From contig NZ_RSCL01000008.1 in NCBI RefSeq assembly GCF_003991905.1, forward strand, positions 1-64,000: DNA of 64,000 bases, given 5' to 3'. The stretch is from Dulcicalothrix desertica PCC 7102 (GTDB taxonomy: Bacteria; Cyanobacteriota; Cyanobacteriia; Cyanobacteriales; Nostocaceae). The position numbers and the translations under genes were made by a program. The notes under the pieces were generated by a model. It was not told the origin of the DNA. It worked only from the letters and a program-made list of their open reading frames with translations, and ran no database searches. How positions within the stretch are numbered: the first letter of the stretch is position 1; every line of letters starts with the position of its first letter. Of this stretch, positions 1 to 8,459 are shown piece after piece.

Positions 1-118
1 AGCTGTGTTACCTCATGTAGATGCATTTCCGTATTTATATATCTTTACATAGTTTGGTTTATTGGCGCCGACTTACTTACCGTAACCTTATTAAGTGAGG
101 ATTGTGGAGATTAACTAT

Positions 119-1078
119 TTAACTTTCAGCCTCACAATCAGGTACACCATCTCTAAACACACGACTTGCTAAAATATCAGCAGCTTCGATAGTCATCAAA
201 TCATCTCTTGTTACCTGTCTATCGCGTATATTCAATAAACGATTTGCTTGACGCAAACGCGCTCTATCAATAGCATTGCGTACACTACGTGCGTTGGCAA
301 AATGTGGCATTGCTTTGCGTCTAATTAAATACTCACGAAAAGCTTTCTCAGCATCCCGACTAAAGTGGTAATGCTGCGAAACTAGTATTGACTGGGCAAT
401 CACCATCAAGTTATCTACCGAATAATCATTGAATTCGATGTGTAAACCAATACGCGAATTCATTCCAGGATTACTATGGAAGAAATGCTCCATTTGCTGC
501 TTGTAACCAGCGAGAATTACAACTAAATCATCTCGTTGATTTTCCATTACCTGCATCAAAATTTCGATTGCTTCTAAACCGAAGTCACCAGGATTATCTG
601 GACGGAATAAGGTATACGCTTCATCAACGAGTAATACCCCACCCATTGCATTATTTAAAACTTCGCGTGTTTTCGGAGCAGTTTGTCCAATTCCCTGTCC
701 GACTAAATCATCGCGCGTCACCAACATGACATTTTCCTTACGGATATAGCCAAGACGATGCAAAATTTCTGCCATCCGCATTGCGACTGTGGTTTTACCC
801 ATACCCGGATTTCCCAAAAATGTCATATGTAAAGTTGGAGCGCCTGCGGTTAAACCTAAACTTTTACGAACGCGGTCAACCAACAACAAAGCTGCCATTT
901 CTTTGATTTTGTTTTTGACAGCTTGCAACCCGACTAACTCTTGGTCAAGTCGGTCTAAGATTTCTTGCACATGGGATTCGCGAAATGTAGCTTCTAAATC
1001 AATAGGGGTATCGATTGTATCTTGTATATCGTGTCCTACAGCGCTAACTAAATCTTTTTCCAGAACTTGCTCGCTCAT
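119..1078 (-). CDS. CbbX/CfxQ-family AAA+ ATPase (red-type Rubisco-activase homologue)
   Basis: This 319-residue AAA+ ATPase closely resembles CbbX, the hexameric remodeller that frees red-type Rubisco from inhibitory sugar phosphates. Walker A is GNPGMGKTT (89-97), Walker B is VLLVDE (148-153), sensor 1 lies in VVILAGY (about 186-192), and the C-terminal segment HFANARSVRNAIDRAR is a strong family signature. The pore loop reads GQGIG (127-131), whereas classical CbbX has GQYIG, so the aromatic threading residue is missing. The start is the ATG at 1076-1078. No Rubisco gene is nearby. Cyanobacterial Rubisco is usually the green type, so the substrate is uncertain. The family call is firm and the function is inferred. 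Confidence 0.82.
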   Translation of the reverse strand: MSEQVLEKDLVSAVGHDIQDTIDTPIDLEATFRESHVQEILDRLDQELVGLQAVKNKIKEMAALLLVDRVRKSLGLTAGAPTLHMTFLGNPGMGKTTVAMRMAEILHRLGYIRKENVMLVTRDDLVGQGIGQTAPKTREVLNNAMGGVLLVDEAYTLFRPDNPGDFGLEAIEILMQVMENQRDDLVVILAGYKQQMEHFFHSNPGMNSRIGLHIEFNDYSVDNLMVIAQSILVSQHYHFSRDAEKAFREYLIRRKAMPHFANARSVRNAIDRARLRQANRLLNIRDRQVTRDDLMTIEAADILASRVFRDGVPDCEAES

Positions 1079-1275
1079 AGTCGCTACCTTCGTTGGTTTT
1101 TTCGATGATAACCTGAGTCCGGAAATATAAAAGATTGTAATTCTAATGAGACTGATATATTTTTTTTAATTATCAATATCCTTGGTAAGTCATTGAGAGA
1201 ACATATTAAACCAACCGAACTGACTATTCTTAGTGGGGAATTCCCTATTCCACACCTAATATCAACAAAACTAAT

Positions 1276-1653
1276 ATGGCTATAGCTCTTAACCTGAAAA
1301 AATTGCTGTCTATTTTGGCACTAATCATCATTTTTGTTTCGATGGCGCCGGACATTGCTTCAGGATTTCCCAGTCAATTCGATGTCGCAACAGACACAAA
1401 CCTTACCCCACAGGAAAACCAAGAGTTACAAGCAGTACGTCAGCGCCGTAACCGTGAAATTGCTTCTGTACTAAACGAGTCACAACGGCGCCAACTCGAA
1501 CATTTCCTTCGTTCTGGTCATGACCTTGAATACGCTATCAACACATTAGACATTGACCACGACCAATGGGACACAATTCAGGCAATTATGCAATTGAGCG
1601 CATTAAAGACAAAAGCTATTTTACATCGTCACTCGTTAACCCTATCAAGTTAA
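1276..1653 (+). CDS. Small secreted protein, paralogue A (LTXXQ/Spy-like)
   Basis: This 125-residue protein has a hydrophobic N-terminal export signal (about residues 7-31, ending near DIASG) and a mature part of about 90 charged, probably helical residues. The mature part starts with LTPQENQELQ and contains NREIASVLNESQ. The LTP..Q start and helical character recall periplasmic Spy/CpxP-like LTXXQ proteins, but identity is low and this is only a resemblance. It has a clear paralogue 154 bp downstream on the same strand, so the pair arose by tandem duplication. No strong ribosome-binding site precedes the ATG. A role in the periplasm or envelope is inferred from the signal peptide. Confidence 0.65.
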   Translation: MAIALNLKKLLSILALIIIFVSMAPDIASGFPSQFDVATDTNLTPQENQELQAVRQRRNREIASVLNESQRRQLEHFLRSGHDLEYAINTLDIDHDQWDTIQAIMQLSALKTKAILHRHSLTLSS

Positions 1654-1807
1654 CCAACCATTTCCATACTTACAAACAAGTCGTAAGCATGTAGCAAAAG
1701 TATCCAATTATTTCGTTTCATTACTAATGCTTTATTTTCTGTTCCTGGTTCCCATAAGCTGGTAAATTATACAACAGTGGATACTTTTTGGAAGGAACGG
1801 GAGTCTG

Positions 1808-2191
1808 ATGAGTTACTTAGCTCGACAACTTTTACTGATAGTGCTGATATTCGCCACAGTATTTATGGCGCCAGGGATAGCAAATGCACTACCACCACAA
1901 CTTAACAAAAATGTAGTTGTCACTGATACCACAAAATCAAATTTAATCGAACTCGACCTTACTCCTCGTCAACGTCAAATGATTCAAGCAATAAATCAAG
2001 GACATAACCGCGAAATTGCGAAAATATTGAATCAATCAGAGCAAAAAAGCTTAGTAAAGTTGATACGTAGTGGAAGTACTTTAAATCAAGCTGTAGATAA
2101 GCTCAACCTAGAAAGCGATAAACGCGACATAATCAAGGCACTTAGCCAAGTATACGATTTGAAAATGAAAACTCTAATATCAGGCTTTTAA
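1808..2191 (+). CDS. Small secreted protein, paralogue B (LTXXQ/Spy-like)
   Basis: This 127-residue protein has a cleavable-looking signal peptide (hydrophobic residues about 8-22, then APGIANALP). The mature domain aligns with the upstream gene: LTPRQRQMIQ here against LTPQENQELQ there, NREIAKILNQSEQ against NREIASVLNESQ, and a shared RSG followed by L..A...L. A purine-rich site (GGAAGGAACGGGAG) precedes the ATG at 1808. The gene ends ahead of a weak terminator-like hairpin near 2332. Function is unknown. It could be an envelope stress or adaptor protein like Spy, and the pairing suggests two variants of one role. Confidence 0.65.
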   Translation: MSYLARQLLLIVLIFATVFMAPGIANALPPQLNKNVVVTDTTKSNLIELDLTPRQRQMIQAINQGHNREIAKILNQSEQKSLVKLIRSGSTLNQAVDKLNLESDKRDIIKALSQVYDLKMKTLISGF

Positions 2192-2331
2192 AAATTACGG
2201 CAGATGATAGGTCACGTGTCAATCAAAAACTTCATGCTTTTTCAGGCGCCCAACGTTTGGGTATATTTGTAAGTAAATAGGAGCAAATACTATATCTTCC
2301 TCGGATAAAAAGGGTAGTCTTCAAGAATAAT

Positions 2332-2362
2332 GGAGTTTCATTAGTTTTAAAAACTCCGTTTT
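2332..2362 (+). terminator. Possible rho-independent terminator
   Basis: GGAGTTT at 2332-2338 pairs with AAACTCC at 2351-2357, followed by GTTTTG. It lies about 140 bp after the secreted paralogue pair. The stem is short and the T-run is weak. Confidence 0.35.
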
Positions 2363-2455
2363 GCTGAGTCTTATAGTAAATCCCTCAACTGAAGAAAGTA
2401 GTCTTCATTAAACGAGCGTGAATTCTGATTAGCCGTAATTACGCTAAGAATTTAC

Positions 2456-2872
2456 TTAAGCACGCTTTACTTCAATAAAAGGAGAGTTAATATCCAAATC
2501 CCAATTTTCGTCTATAAACTCTAAATCTTCATTGTAAATTAAAAGCAGTTCACCGAAAGAATCACCCCTACTTGTTTTTTCATTATAAGTACTAAGAGAA
2601 AACCTCATTTGTAAAAAACGTTTATTATTTGCTATCCCAACAGAACTGCTGATTAATCTTGCTTCTAAAGTTCGCGGTAAAATAATTTCTTCGTAATATT
2701 CATCTTGATCATCCCAATATCCATTTATCTTATAATCACTTAATTCTAAGTGTTTTTTTACAAGAACACTCGTGTCTATATTGTTTAGTATTTCATTCAA
2801 GCTATCCCACACTTGATGATTTCTTAATTTTAAAAACACCATAATTTTTGATTTAATATTTTTTGATATCAA
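2456..2872 (-). CDS. Acidic hypothetical protein, possible immunity partner
   Basis: This 138-residue protein is not one I recognise. It is acidic, with clusters such as DDQDEYYEE near the middle and EDLEFIDENWDLD near the C-terminus, and it has no signal peptide or membrane segment. Its ATG overlaps the stop codon of the upstream basic gene by four bases (ATGA), which implies translational coupling. A basic upstream product coupled to an acidic downstream product is the arrangement seen in toxin-immunity cassettes, so an immunity role is a reasonable guess, but no family motif supports it. An unrelated conserved cytosolic protein is equally possible. Confidence 0.55.
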   Translation of the reverse strand: MISKNIKSKIMVFLKLRNHQVWDSLNEILNNIDTSVLVKKHLELSDYKINGYWDDQDEYYEEIILPRTLEARLISSSVGIANNKRFLQMRFSLSTYNEKTSRGDSFGELLLIYNEDLEFIDENWDLDINSPFIEVKRA

Positions 2873-3177
2873 TGTTCTGTCATCAAACCTGGAAAATGCA
2901 ATACACCATCGATTAATTTCGCGTTAAATCGTTTATCACCTCCTTTACCGAGAGTTTTAGACTTTAAATCATAACCTTCTTCTTGAGAAGGTACTAGTCC
3001 TACACTAGATCGTGGTGGCACTGCTCCTTTCTCAATTGCTTTTAAATGCTTGTCATTAGGATCATATTTCAATCCTAGCCTTATTTGTTCCTGGCTAAAA
3101 GAAACTGATAACTCCTTGGCTGTACTATATGTCACATCAGGCTGAATATCCGCCCATTTTTTGGGTAGAGTTTCCAT
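2869..3177 (-). CDS. Small basic hypothetical protein, possible toxin domain
   Basis: This 102-residue cytosolic protein has no recognised domain. The C-terminal half is Gly/Lys-rich (SKTLGKGGDKRFNAK) and followed by DGVLHFPG, loosely like the compact C-terminal toxin tips of polymorphic toxins. It lacks any export or delivery domain, so if it is a toxin it is an orphan tip or the remnant of a larger gene. The stop overlaps the next gene by four bases. No clear ribosome-binding site precedes the ATG at 3175-3177. Treat the toxin idea as speculation; existence of the gene is supported mainly by the coupled overlap. Confidence 0.5.
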   Translation of the reverse strand: METLPKKWADIQPDVTYSTAKELSVSFSQEQIRLGLKYDPNDKHLKAIEKGAVPPRSSVGLVPSQEEGYDLKSKTLGKGGDKRFNAKLIDGVLHFPGLMTEH

Positions 3178-3233
3178 TTAATTATTGCTTACAATAAAAG
3201 TAACAGACACATACTACCCTAAAATTTTCACAG

Positions 3234-3626
3234 CTAATTAGATTTTTTCTGACTCGCCAAAAATTGCCTCAAGCTCAATAACGAGAGTGTTTGTCCCAAT
3301 GACAATGGTAAAACTGTGACTCCTTCTATACGTGACTGTACCCAACCGTCACCCCAGTACCATTCGTGGAAACCGTCAATTCCTTGACTTAGTAATAAAC
3401 GTAAGCTGTCGGAATTAACGACATCGACTTGATGGTGAATCGAAATTGGTCCAAGAACGCGCGTAAACTCTAATCCAGGACGCAACTCTTCTGGCATTGA
3501 GTTGGTAAAATTACCGGATGGAAGCCATTTTCCAAGGTTTCCAGGACGCAGTAAACTGTCGCGTATGGCTGAAAAAGGCGCCTCGACTTCGATACGTAGT
3601 TGACTTTGTTGAAATTTGCCGAACAT
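3234..3626 (-). CDS. SRPBCC/START-like protein
   Basis: This 130-residue protein resembles the SRPBCC (polyketide cyclase/START-like) fold. The N-terminus RIEVEAPFSAIRDSLLRPGNLGKWLP matches the usual pattern of a first strand, a helix and a W-containing turn, and later strands end in a C-terminal helix (LSLLSLRQFLASQKK). Such proteins bind hydrophobic ligands, but the ligand cannot be told from sequence. There is no signal peptide. It ends 35 bp downstream of the SGNH hydrolase gene start-side and both lie on the minus strand, although the SGNH gene follows it in position and precedes nothing obvious in function. The fold assignment is by pattern only. Confidence 0.55.
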   Translation of the reverse strand: MFGKFQQSQLRIEVEAPFSAIRDSLLRPGNLGKWLPSGNFTNSMPEELRPGLEFTRVLGPISIHHQVDVVNSDSLRLLLSQGIDGFHEWYWGDGWVQSRIEGVTVLPLSLGQTLSLLSLRQFLASQKKSN

Positions 3627-3661
3627 TGGTTTTTGTGTATTGCTTGGTTCTTACTCTTATT

Positions 3662-5272
3662 TTAGTAATTCCTTCTTAGCATTCCGCTAAACAAATTTAA
3701 ATATTTGTCGATACCACCAACAAAATCCAAAATACTATCTATATTTGGTGGGGTTTGAGAAATTAAACTATCTTGTGCAACCAAACGCTTCCAATCTACT
3801 TTTACCTCTCCCTCTCTAAGACTACCGTCTTCTTTATAAAACTTCACCCCTGAAGACTGCATAATTTTGATGATTTCTTGTGCCATAATTCCGTATCCTA
3901 CTGTTGTTGGGTGAATACCATCCAGTGAAAATAAACCCCCATCAGTACGACCTTTACCTGGTTCTGTACGAAACAAACATGAATTTAAAGGTGGTGAAAT
4001 TGCTTCTAGTTCAGGTGGTAATTGATACTCTCCTCCTACTTCATCCCACCAATCAGGACGCGCTAGTGGGTCTTCTATATAACGACGTGATGCTAAACGG
4101 TCAAGTAGTCCGCAAAGTTCCATTAGATACCAATCTCTACCTTCTAAGCGCGCTTGCCGTACAACTTCTGTAATGGCATCGTTATATTGGTCGATAGCAC
4201 AATCAATTGCACGTGCTTCGTTTTCTGTAAGATGTGGATGTTTATCGGGGTTGAAATCTTTGTCCTGAATCCAGGGTAATGTGTAGTAAGGAAAATACCG
4301 CGACTTGTTACGAGCTTTTCCACCGACTCCGCGCGCAAATGGCACTATTGTAATGTGAGGTACTGTCGCGACAATAACGTGTCTAGCTTTAATTTTTTTT
4401 ATTTCTGTCACTAATAAATTTAGTTCAGCTTTGAAGTGAGTTGGGCGCCAAACTGTATATTTATCATTGACACTCATATCATTATAACCTTCATCGCTCC
4501 ACGAAACATTAAACGTTAAAATTGAACCAAGCGCATTATTAGAACCAATCATCACGATTAAAGTTTCAATTCCTTCCTCGGTATTACCTTCAACCCCAAG
4601 TACCGTTGCTGCTTGTATGGGTGTTAGCGCTTTACCATTACTATCACGCGCACTATTCAATACAACTATTGCAGAACGTTCGTTATGATATTCAACAACT
4701 TGACGCAGAAAGTCATTTTTAGGCTTATTTTGAGCCAAAATATCTAAACAAATATCTGCATTTCGGGATAATGTATTTCGCAAATCCCATCCATATACAG
4801 CTAAGTTATGATTTATTTTGCCCTGACTTCTATACACATTACCTTTGCCGCGTTCCCAATACTCTTCAATTGCATCAAGATATTGACGAATTGACAATAT
4901 TGCTGGTAAACCATTCAACCAGTTAACCTTATCCCCAAATCTTTTCCTTAAATCACGAGACAAATATTCCAAGTTCAACGGTAATCCACCTTCTGGGCCA
5001 GAATAAACAGGGTATCTCATATCTGACCACCCCATTTCTTTGGCGATGATTACTGGATATGACTGATTTGTATTAAAAATTGCCCCACTTTGAAACCCAT
5101 GTGTTAATGAATCTCCAATTGTCACTAATCGATGCTGTGGATTTCCTACTTTAGTTACATTTACAGGTATTCCAAGGGTTGAATCTGTAATTGGTTTACG
5201 CGCTTCAAACCGTATCTCAACATCTGGAGGTGTTTTAGGGTCTTTAAATTTGGAATTAGATGCTTTTACCAT
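3662..5272 (-). CDS. SGNH/GDSL-family hydrolase
   Basis: This 536-residue protein has the four SGNH blocks: GDSLTHG with nucleophile Ser55, an N-terminal Gly-rich region, GSNNA (243-247) supplying the block III Asn, and DGIHP with Asp451 and His454 completing the triad. It is much longer than typical 200-residue GDSL esterases because of an inserted central region between blocks II and V. No signal peptide or membrane segment is evident, so a cytosolic esterase or acylhydrolase acting on an unknown lipid or glycan ester is likely. The ATG at 5270-5272 is the only good start. The neighbours give no pathway. Confidence 0.8.
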   Translation of the reverse strand: MVKASNSKFKDPKTPPDVEIRFEARKPITDSTLGIPVNVTKVGNPQHRLVTIGDSLTHGFQSGAIFNTNQSYPVIIAKEMGWSDMRYPVYSGPEGGLPLNLEYLSRDLRKRFGDKVNWLNGLPAILSIRQYLDAIEEYWERGKGNVYRSQGKINHNLAVYGWDLRNTLSRNADICLDILAQNKPKNDFLRQVVEYHNERSAIVVLNSARDSNGKALTPIQAATVLGVEGNTEEGIETLIVMIGSNNALGSILTFNVSWSDEGYNDMSVNDKYTVWRPTHFKAELNLLVTEIKKIKARHVIVATVPHITIVPFARGVGGKARNKSRYFPYYTLPWIQDKDFNPDKHPHLTENEARAIDCAIDQYNDAITEVVRQARLEGRDWYLMELCGLLDRLASRRYIEDPLARPDWWDEVGGEYQLPPELEAISPPLNSCLFRTEPGKGRTDGGLFSLDGIHPTTVGYGIMAQEIIKIMQSSGVKFYKEDGSLREGEVKVDWKRLVAQDSLISQTPPNIDSILDFVGGIDKYLNLFSGMLRRNY

Positions 5273-5614
5273 ATTTTTTACTGCTGCAAGTTAATTTTTA
5301 TTTATTACACAACTTCAATCTTATCAGAAATAATACTGATAAAAATGTTAAAAAAGTACATTGTAATTGTAGTTATTATCTATGTTAACCGTTCAATTTT
5401 TATTTTTCATAATAAATGTTTATCATAGTATATTTGAGCATATGTACATAGAATAGAATGTGATATAAAGTACTTATATATAAGATGATTATTGATGTAT
5501 ATTGGGGTCTGGAAACTAAAAAGTATACATTATTTTTTAGCGGAAGTGTAATTAACTACCTATATTCAACTTCAACTGACAGAAACAACATTATCGCTGA
5601 TTGAGGTATTTTTC
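5273..5614. other. AT-rich intergenic gap between divergent genes
   Basis: This 342-bp gap separates the SGNH hydrolase (leftward) from the amidase (rightward) and must hold both promoters. It is very AT-rich with several TATATA-like tracts. I see no defined operator, repeat or RNA. Confidence 0.5.
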
Positions 5615-6556
5615 ATGAAATTCGGAATTGATATCGGTCATAATTGTCCCCCTGACACAGGCGCCCGTGGTATCAAATTTGAGGATAATCTAACTATAGA
5701 TGTAGGGAATCGGGTAATATCCAAGTTAAGAGCATTAGGACATGAAGTAATCGAATGTAGACCGCAAAAAGCTGGTACAGTCAGAGAATCACTGTCACAA
5801 AGATGTGATAGAGCCAATTCCGCAAGAGTTGAAACATTTGTATCGATTCATTTTAATGCCTTTAACCAACAGGCAAACGGAACAGAAGTGTTTGCTGTTG
5901 GAGAACAAAGTAGAAAAGTTGCGAAATCAGTATTAGACGAAATAGTAAAGATAGGTTTTTTTAATCGTGGTGTTAAAAATGGCTCGCATTTATTTGTGTT
6001 AAGAAACACAAACATGACTCGAATACTGGTAGAAGGCTGTTTTATAGATTCAAAAAAAGATATGGCTTTGTATAATCCGGAAGCGTTAGCCAATGCTATC
6101 GTTAAAGGTTTAACTGGGCGACTGCCTTCTGAAAACGTCAATGCCTTACCCGACGAAGAAGACAATATTGATGTATCGGTGTTACGATTACAGCGCGCTT
6201 TGAACCGACTCAAAATTACCGACCAAAATGGAAAAGTATTAATCGAAGACGGTACCATCGATGTTCAAACAAAATTTGCACTCGAAAAATTTCAACGCAT
6301 CGTGGGACTTCAAGTTACTGGTGTTGCAGGTGAAACAAGCTGGAAAACCATCAATCAAATTTTAGCAAAGCGAATTATTCGACTCAACCACGCTGGAGGG
6401 CCTGTTATTCGCTACTTGCAGCACCGCATGAATGTTCAGATAGATGGAGTATACGGGCCTGGAACTGAAGAAGCAGTAAAAAGATTCCAAAGGCAAAATG
6501 GTTTATTTGCTGATGGAATAATTGGACCTGCTACTTGGCAAAAGCTAATTGGTTAA
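5615..6556 (+). CDS. N-acetylmuramoyl-L-alanine amidase with two peptidoglycan-binding domains
   Basis: This 313-residue enzyme cleaves the amide bond between the glycan chain and stem peptide of peptidoglycan. The N-terminal Amidase_3 domain (1-175) shows zinc ligands His9, Glu23 and His79 and catalytic Glu140 in LVEGCF. Two type-1 peptidoglycan-binding modules follow (about 185-250 and 262-313), the second containing DGVYGPGT and DGIIGPAT. No signal peptide is present, an arrangement that recalls endolysins or enzymes exported by another route. It lies alone, convergent with the deacetylase-family gene, with a hairpin repeat between them. The assignment is firm; substrate context is inferred. 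Confidence 0.9.
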   Translation: MKFGIDIGHNCPPDTGARGIKFEDNLTIDVGNRVISKLRALGHEVIECRPQKAGTVRESLSQRCDRANSARVETFVSIHFNAFNQQANGTEVFAVGEQSRKVAKSVLDEIVKIGFFNRGVKNGSHLFVLRNTNMTRILVEGCFIDSKKDMALYNPEALANAIVKGLTGRLPSENVNALPDEEDNIDVSVLRLQRALNRLKITDQNGKVLIEDGTIDVQTKFALEKFQRIVGLQVTGVAGETSWKTINQILAKRIIRLNHAGGPVIRYLQHRMNVQIDGVYGPGTEEAVKRFQRQNGLFADGIIGPATWQKLIG

Positions 6557-6579
6557 ACTGCCAAATGATTATTAACCAT

Positions 6580-6663
6580 CTTGTGGAACGGGCATCCCTG
6601 CCCGTCTCATCTTCAGTATGCCCGTCTCATTTTCAAGGCGGGCAAGGATGCCCACCCCACAAG
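6580..6663. repeat. Dispersed hairpin element between convergent genes
   Basis: CTTGTGGAACGGGCATCCC at 6580 and its near complement GGGCAAGGATGCCC...CCCCACAAG ending at 6663 form a long inverted repeat. Related copies occur near 16172, 16326, 20672, 44230 and 60124. It sits between two convergent stops and could act as a bidirectional terminator. Confidence 0.8.
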
Positions 6664-6695
6664 ATTTAAAAATGCATAACAGTAATCGCTATTTA

Positions 6696-7610
6696 TTACA
6701 AGCACTTCTCAATTGTTGCGATTACAGACTGGGAAAGCGTATACAAATCGTAACCCCCCTCTAAACCAAACAAAATTTTAGGAGTTATTTGTAAACAGTA
6801 ATCAGTAAACACTCCGTAGTCTTGTGGTTGAAGGTTAATATTTGCCAGTGGGTCATCAGCGTTAGCATCATACCCAGCACTAACAATGAGTAAATCTGGC
6901 TCAAAATTAGATAAAAATGGAACTACCATTTTTTCAAATGCGGGCTTATAAAGGCTAATATCGCTACCAGGCGGAAAAGGTAAATTCAGTACATTGTTGT
7001 GAAATCCACGTTCTGTATGCCTGCCAGTACCGGGATAACACGGATATTGATGTAGCGAACAATAAGCTATGTTTGGGTTCGTTTCAACTATTGCTTGAGT
7101 ACCATTACCATGATGAACATCCCAGTCCAGAATTGCAACACGATTAATACCTGGTTTCTCAAGAGCATAAGCTGCTGCAATAGCGGCGTTAGAAAATACG
7201 CAAAATCCCATCCCAGTCTCGCGTTCAGCATGGTGTCCGGGTGGACGTGCCAAAACAAAAGCGGGTTTACCCGTTTCTAAAACAATTTCAACTCCATCTA
7301 GCCATGCACTTACAGCTAATAACGCTACATCATAGCTTTGAGATGAGACAGTTGTTTCATAATCAATACAATCGCCACCAGCCGAACAAATTTCTTGAAC
7401 TTTTTGAATATAACTGGGGTCGTGCGTTTGTTCGATTAATGGTACTAAAGAACGTCCACTTGTCGGTGTTGGCAGGCGCCATTCAATTTGGGAAGCGATA
7501 TTACATTCCCGCAGTGCAGCAGTGATAGCACTTAAACGTTCGGGTCTTTCTGGATGTCCCCTTCCAGTCTTATGTTCGAGAAACTCGTCAGAGTAAATAA
7601 CTGGCAGCAT
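6696..7610 (-). CDS. Histone deacetylase/AcuC-family amidohydrolase
   Basis: This 304-residue zinc hydrolase of the arginase-deacetylase fold has every key residue of the HDAC family: the charge-relay pair His126-His127 (PPGHH), metal ligands Asp164, His166 and Asp252, and the transition-state Tyr287 in LEGGYD. The N-terminal signature HKTGRGHPERPERL is typical of the bacterial class. Such enzymes remove acetyl groups from lysines, acetoin-pathway proteins or polyamines, and the natural substrate here is unknown. The start is the ATG at 7608-7610. It is a single-gene unit flanked downstream by the dispersed hairpin element and upstream by heptamer repeats. Confidence 0.88.
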   Translation of the reverse strand: MLPVIYSDEFLEHKTGRGHPERPERLSAITAALRECNIASQIEWRLPTPTSGRSLVPLIEQTHDPSYIQKVQEICSAGGDCIDYETTVSSQSYDVALLAVSAWLDGVEIVLETGKPAFVLARPPGHHAERETGMGFCVFSNAAIAAAYALEKPGINRVAILDWDVHHGNGTQAIVETNPNIAYCSLHQYPCYPGTGRHTERGFHNNVLNLPFPPGSDISLYKPAFEKMVVPFLSNFEPDLLIVSAGYDANADDPLANINLQPQDYGVFTDYCLQITPKILFGLEGGYDLYTLSQSVIATIEKCL

Positions 7611-7662
7611 AGCACGAGCAATAGTAGCGATTTTGAAATTTTAAAGGAAAACGGAGAGTAAT

Positions 7663-7724
7663 GAGTGCTGAGTGCTGAGTGCTGAGTAAATGTTCCGTTC
7701 CTCCGTTCCTCAGCACTCAGCACT
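7663..7724. repeat. Heptamer tandem repeat with inverted copy
   Basis: Three and a half copies of GAGTGCT (7663-7687) are followed by the complementary CTCAGCACTCAGCACT (7709-7724). The two arms can form a hairpin. Similar heptamers occur at 48259-48558, 58800-58914 and 63433-63459. Confidence 0.85.
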
Positions 7725-7739
7725 TTCAACTTTTAACTC

Positions 7740-7943
7740 TTATCCTAAGTCTTGGGGACGGTCGTCAAGCATTTCAGGCGCCATTGCTGGGTTACTTACA
7801 CGCTCTTCGACGGGTAAATCGCGCATTGCATCATCAATTCTTGGAGGATGTTTAATCATATCTAGTAATTCTGGACGTAGCTGTTCTGAACTACTTTCTG
7901 TAGATGAATTTTCTTGTTTTTTAGACGCTTTGTCTTCACTCAT
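7740..7943 (-). CDS. Small hydrophilic hypothetical protein
   Basis: This 67-residue polar protein starts with a Ser/Glu/Lys-rich disordered stretch (ending SSSEQ), followed by LRPELLDMIKHPPRIDDAMRD and a proline-rich acidic tail. I do not recognise a family. The composition and a plausible GGGTAA-like purine run before the ATG at 7943 favour this strand over the opposite one, where the reading is Ser-rich with no protein-like pattern. No signal or membrane segment is visible. It may be a small regulatory or intrinsically disordered protein; existence is likely but not certain. Confidence 0.5.
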   Translation of the reverse strand: MSEDKASKKQENSSTESSSEQLRPELLDMIKHPPRIDDAMRDLPVEERVSNPAMAPEMLDDRPQDLG

Positions 7944-8459
7944 AATTTTTACCCGGTTCTAGCTTGCTTACATCTTATTTTCTGTAATGCTTATATGCAC
8001 ACTATCTTAGGGCTTATTTTGTTTGTTATTATTTGGAAATATTATTATATTATTGTTATCGTTACTCTAATTTAATTTTTTTTAATACTTCTATTTACTA
8101 GTTTAATCGCAATTAATTAATATATATTATAATCGCATAAACTTACATTGAAATTCACATCAAATTTTATAATTATTATTAGTTAAATCTTGAATTAAGT
8201 AAGATTAACAAAAGATGTGCATAATCGAAAAAAAATTTGTTATATTATAGGTTGGCTCAATTCTGAAAAAAAGTTTTTAATTTTTAATTTTCTACTCAGT
8301 ATTTTTTATCTTTGAATGAGGTACTCTAGGGGCATAAAAATACCATTCTATGATAGAATTGTATACAAATATAGCTATTATTCAAGAAAATTTTGGAATA
8401 ATTTGGCTTTTTTCCGGCTATCAAGGCACTTAACAGCGATTTTTGGAGTTATTTAGGCT
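7944..8459. other. AT-rich gap upstream of gyrA
   Basis: This 516-bp gap separates the small leftward gene from gyrA and is very AT-rich. Two adjacent palindromes at 8345-8368 are the only distinct structure. No open frame of protein-like composition is seen. Confidence 0.5.
8345..8368. promoter_or_regulatory. Adjacent palindromes upstream of gyrA
   Basis: ATTCTAT-G-ATAGAAT (8345-8359) is a perfect 15-bp palindrome, and TTGTATACAA (8359-8368) is a perfect 10-bp palindrome joined to it. They lie about 95 bp before the gyrA start. They could be an operator or supercoiling-sensitive promoter element; the role is inferred. Confidence 0.35.

Noticed and set aside
789-1130. Open frame on the plus strand opposite the CbbX-like gene
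   Set aside because: It is antisense to a clear AAA+ gene and has no family pattern; low-complexity composition is a shadow of the coding strand.
7532-7729. Frame through the heptamer repeat region
   Set aside because: Its peptide is repetitive Ser/Thr/His text produced by the heptamers, with no ribosome-binding site.
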